Below, in pieces: positions 4,676 to 5,229 of a stretch of 5,229 bases of DNA. The notes below the pieces were generated by a model, which worked only from the letters and a program-made list of their open reading frames with translations, was not told where the DNA came from and ran no database searches. Positions within the stretch are counted from its first letter, which is position 1, and each line of letters opens with the position of its first letter. The stretch is from Rhodospirillaceae bacterium UBA4479 (GTDB lineage Bacteria; Pseudomonadota; Alphaproteobacteria; Rhodospirillales; Casp-alpha2). The translations under genes and the position numbers were made by a program. The stretch covers positions 5,065 through 10,293 of the forward strand of contig DGNZ01000344.1 of the NCBI GenBank assembly GCA_002389175.1. Direction: 5' to 3'.

Positions 4676-5229
4676 TTGGCTAAAGCACAAGCAGCGGCAA
4701 AGCAGGAAAACCACGAAGAAACGGCTGATAGCCCTCTTCTGGATACGATGGGGGCTTCCGTTAAGAAGATGGTCGCCAAGGGTAAAGAGCGCGGCTACGT
4801 CACGTATGACGAGCTGAACGCTGCACTTCCACCCGAAGACGCCAGCTCAGAACAGATCGAAGACACGATGGCCATGCTCTCTGAGATGGGCATCAATGTC
4901 GTCGAAAACGAAGAACAAGAAGAAGCCGCCAGCAACGACGACGAAGCCGAAGAGAAAAAAGAGTCTTCTGCTGCAGGTAACGTCGATGAAAACGATTTAG
5001 GTCGAACCGATGATCCGGTTCGCATGTACCTCCGCGAAATGGGCTCGGTTGAGCTGCTCTCGCGTGAAGGCGAAATCGCCATTGCAAAACGGATCGAAGC
5101 CGGTCGCGACATGATGATCGGTGGCATCTGCGAAAGCCCCCTCACCATGAAAGCCATCGCCGAATGGCACAAAGCCTTAAAAGATGAGGTGCTGTTGCTG
5201 CGCGATATCATTGATCTTGATGCAACGTA
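4676..5229 (+). CDS. rpoD: RNA polymerase housekeeping sigma factor RpoD (partial, 5' end)
   Basis: This is the first 184 codons of the primary sigma-70 factor, which directs RNA polymerase to housekeeping promoters; the gene continues beyond the window. Residues about 20-76 form region 1.1, which blocks DNA binding by free sigma: SPLLD, VKKMVAKGKERGYVTYDELN, and SEQIEDTMAMLSEMGINVVE. An acidic Glu/Asp-rich linker follows (77-107). Region 1.2 starts at about 112 (DDPVRMYLREMGSVELLSRE, then GEIAIAKRIEAG to 143). Residues 147-184 enter the non-conserved region (GGICESPLTMKAIAEWHKAL) found in large group 1 sigma factors. The start is TTG, giving an MAK N-terminus, with AAGGGG upstream. It follows dnaG by 55 bp, the usual dnaG-rpoD arrangement. 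That gap holds only a short 4-bp hairpin (4633-4643) without a T-tract, so read-through from dnaG is likely. Confidence 0.95.
   Translation, partial: MAKAQAAAKQENHEETADSPLLDTMGASVKKMVAKGKERGYVTYDELNAALPPEDASSEQIEDTMAMLSEMGINVVENEEQEEAASNDDEAEEKKESSAAGNVDENDLGRTDDPVRMYLREMGSVELLSREGEIAIAKRIEAGRDMMIGGICESPLTMKAIAEWHKALKDEVLLLRDIIDLDAT

Noticed and set aside
4795..5211. A 138-codon Ser-rich open frame on the minus strand
   Set aside because: It is fully antisense to rpoD; the Ser-rich translation is the usual shadow of Glu/Asp/Ala-rich coding sequence.

Overview
The window looks like core chromosome of an alphaproteobacterium. The gene order (carA pointing left, then yqeY-dnaG-rpoD pointing right) and the DnaG and RpoD sequences are of the alphaproteobacterial type. 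The family within that class cannot be fixed by eye. Core-gene GC is moderate (about 58% in a line of carA counted by hand). No RNA gene, CRISPR array, insertion sequence or phage gene is visible.

Layout: positions 1-96 hold two facing GC-rich palindromes of REP/BIME type; the outer one is followed by a T-rich tract on the minus strand and can serve as terminator. Positions 97-813 (minus) encode an unrecognised 238-residue protein with a probable N-terminal winged helix. It is clearly more AT-rich than its neighbours and starts 4 nt after the carA stop. Positions 818-2014 (minus) encode CarA. Positions 2015-2195 are an AT-rich divergent control region with a perfect DnaA-box consensus and a perfect 9-bp inverted repeat. 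Positions 2196-2657 encode a YqeY/GatB-like protein. Positions 2658-2793 carry two more DnaA-box-like sites in tandem, a perfect 8-bp inverted repeat and a candidate dnaG promoter. Positions 2794-4620 encode DnaG primase, and 4676-5229 the first 184 codons of rpoD, which runs off the window.

The rightward genes form a macromolecular-synthesis cluster: a tRNA-amidotransferase-like accessory protein, the replication primase and the housekeeping sigma factor. The leftward genes are one subunit of carbamoyl-phosphate synthetase and a probable later insertion; carB is not next to carA here.

The most striking observation is in DnaG. The zinc-ribbon fold signature is intact, but three of the four CHC2 zinc ligands are replaced (Ser39, Thr42, Cys60, Thr63), so this primase should not bind zinc in the usual way. 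I recall related zinc-ligand-poor DnaG proteins in other alphaproteobacteria, so this may be a lineage trait rather than a novelty. The second observation is the clustering of DnaA-box-like sites in both control regions of this replication-linked locus. I see no convincing new multi-gene system.
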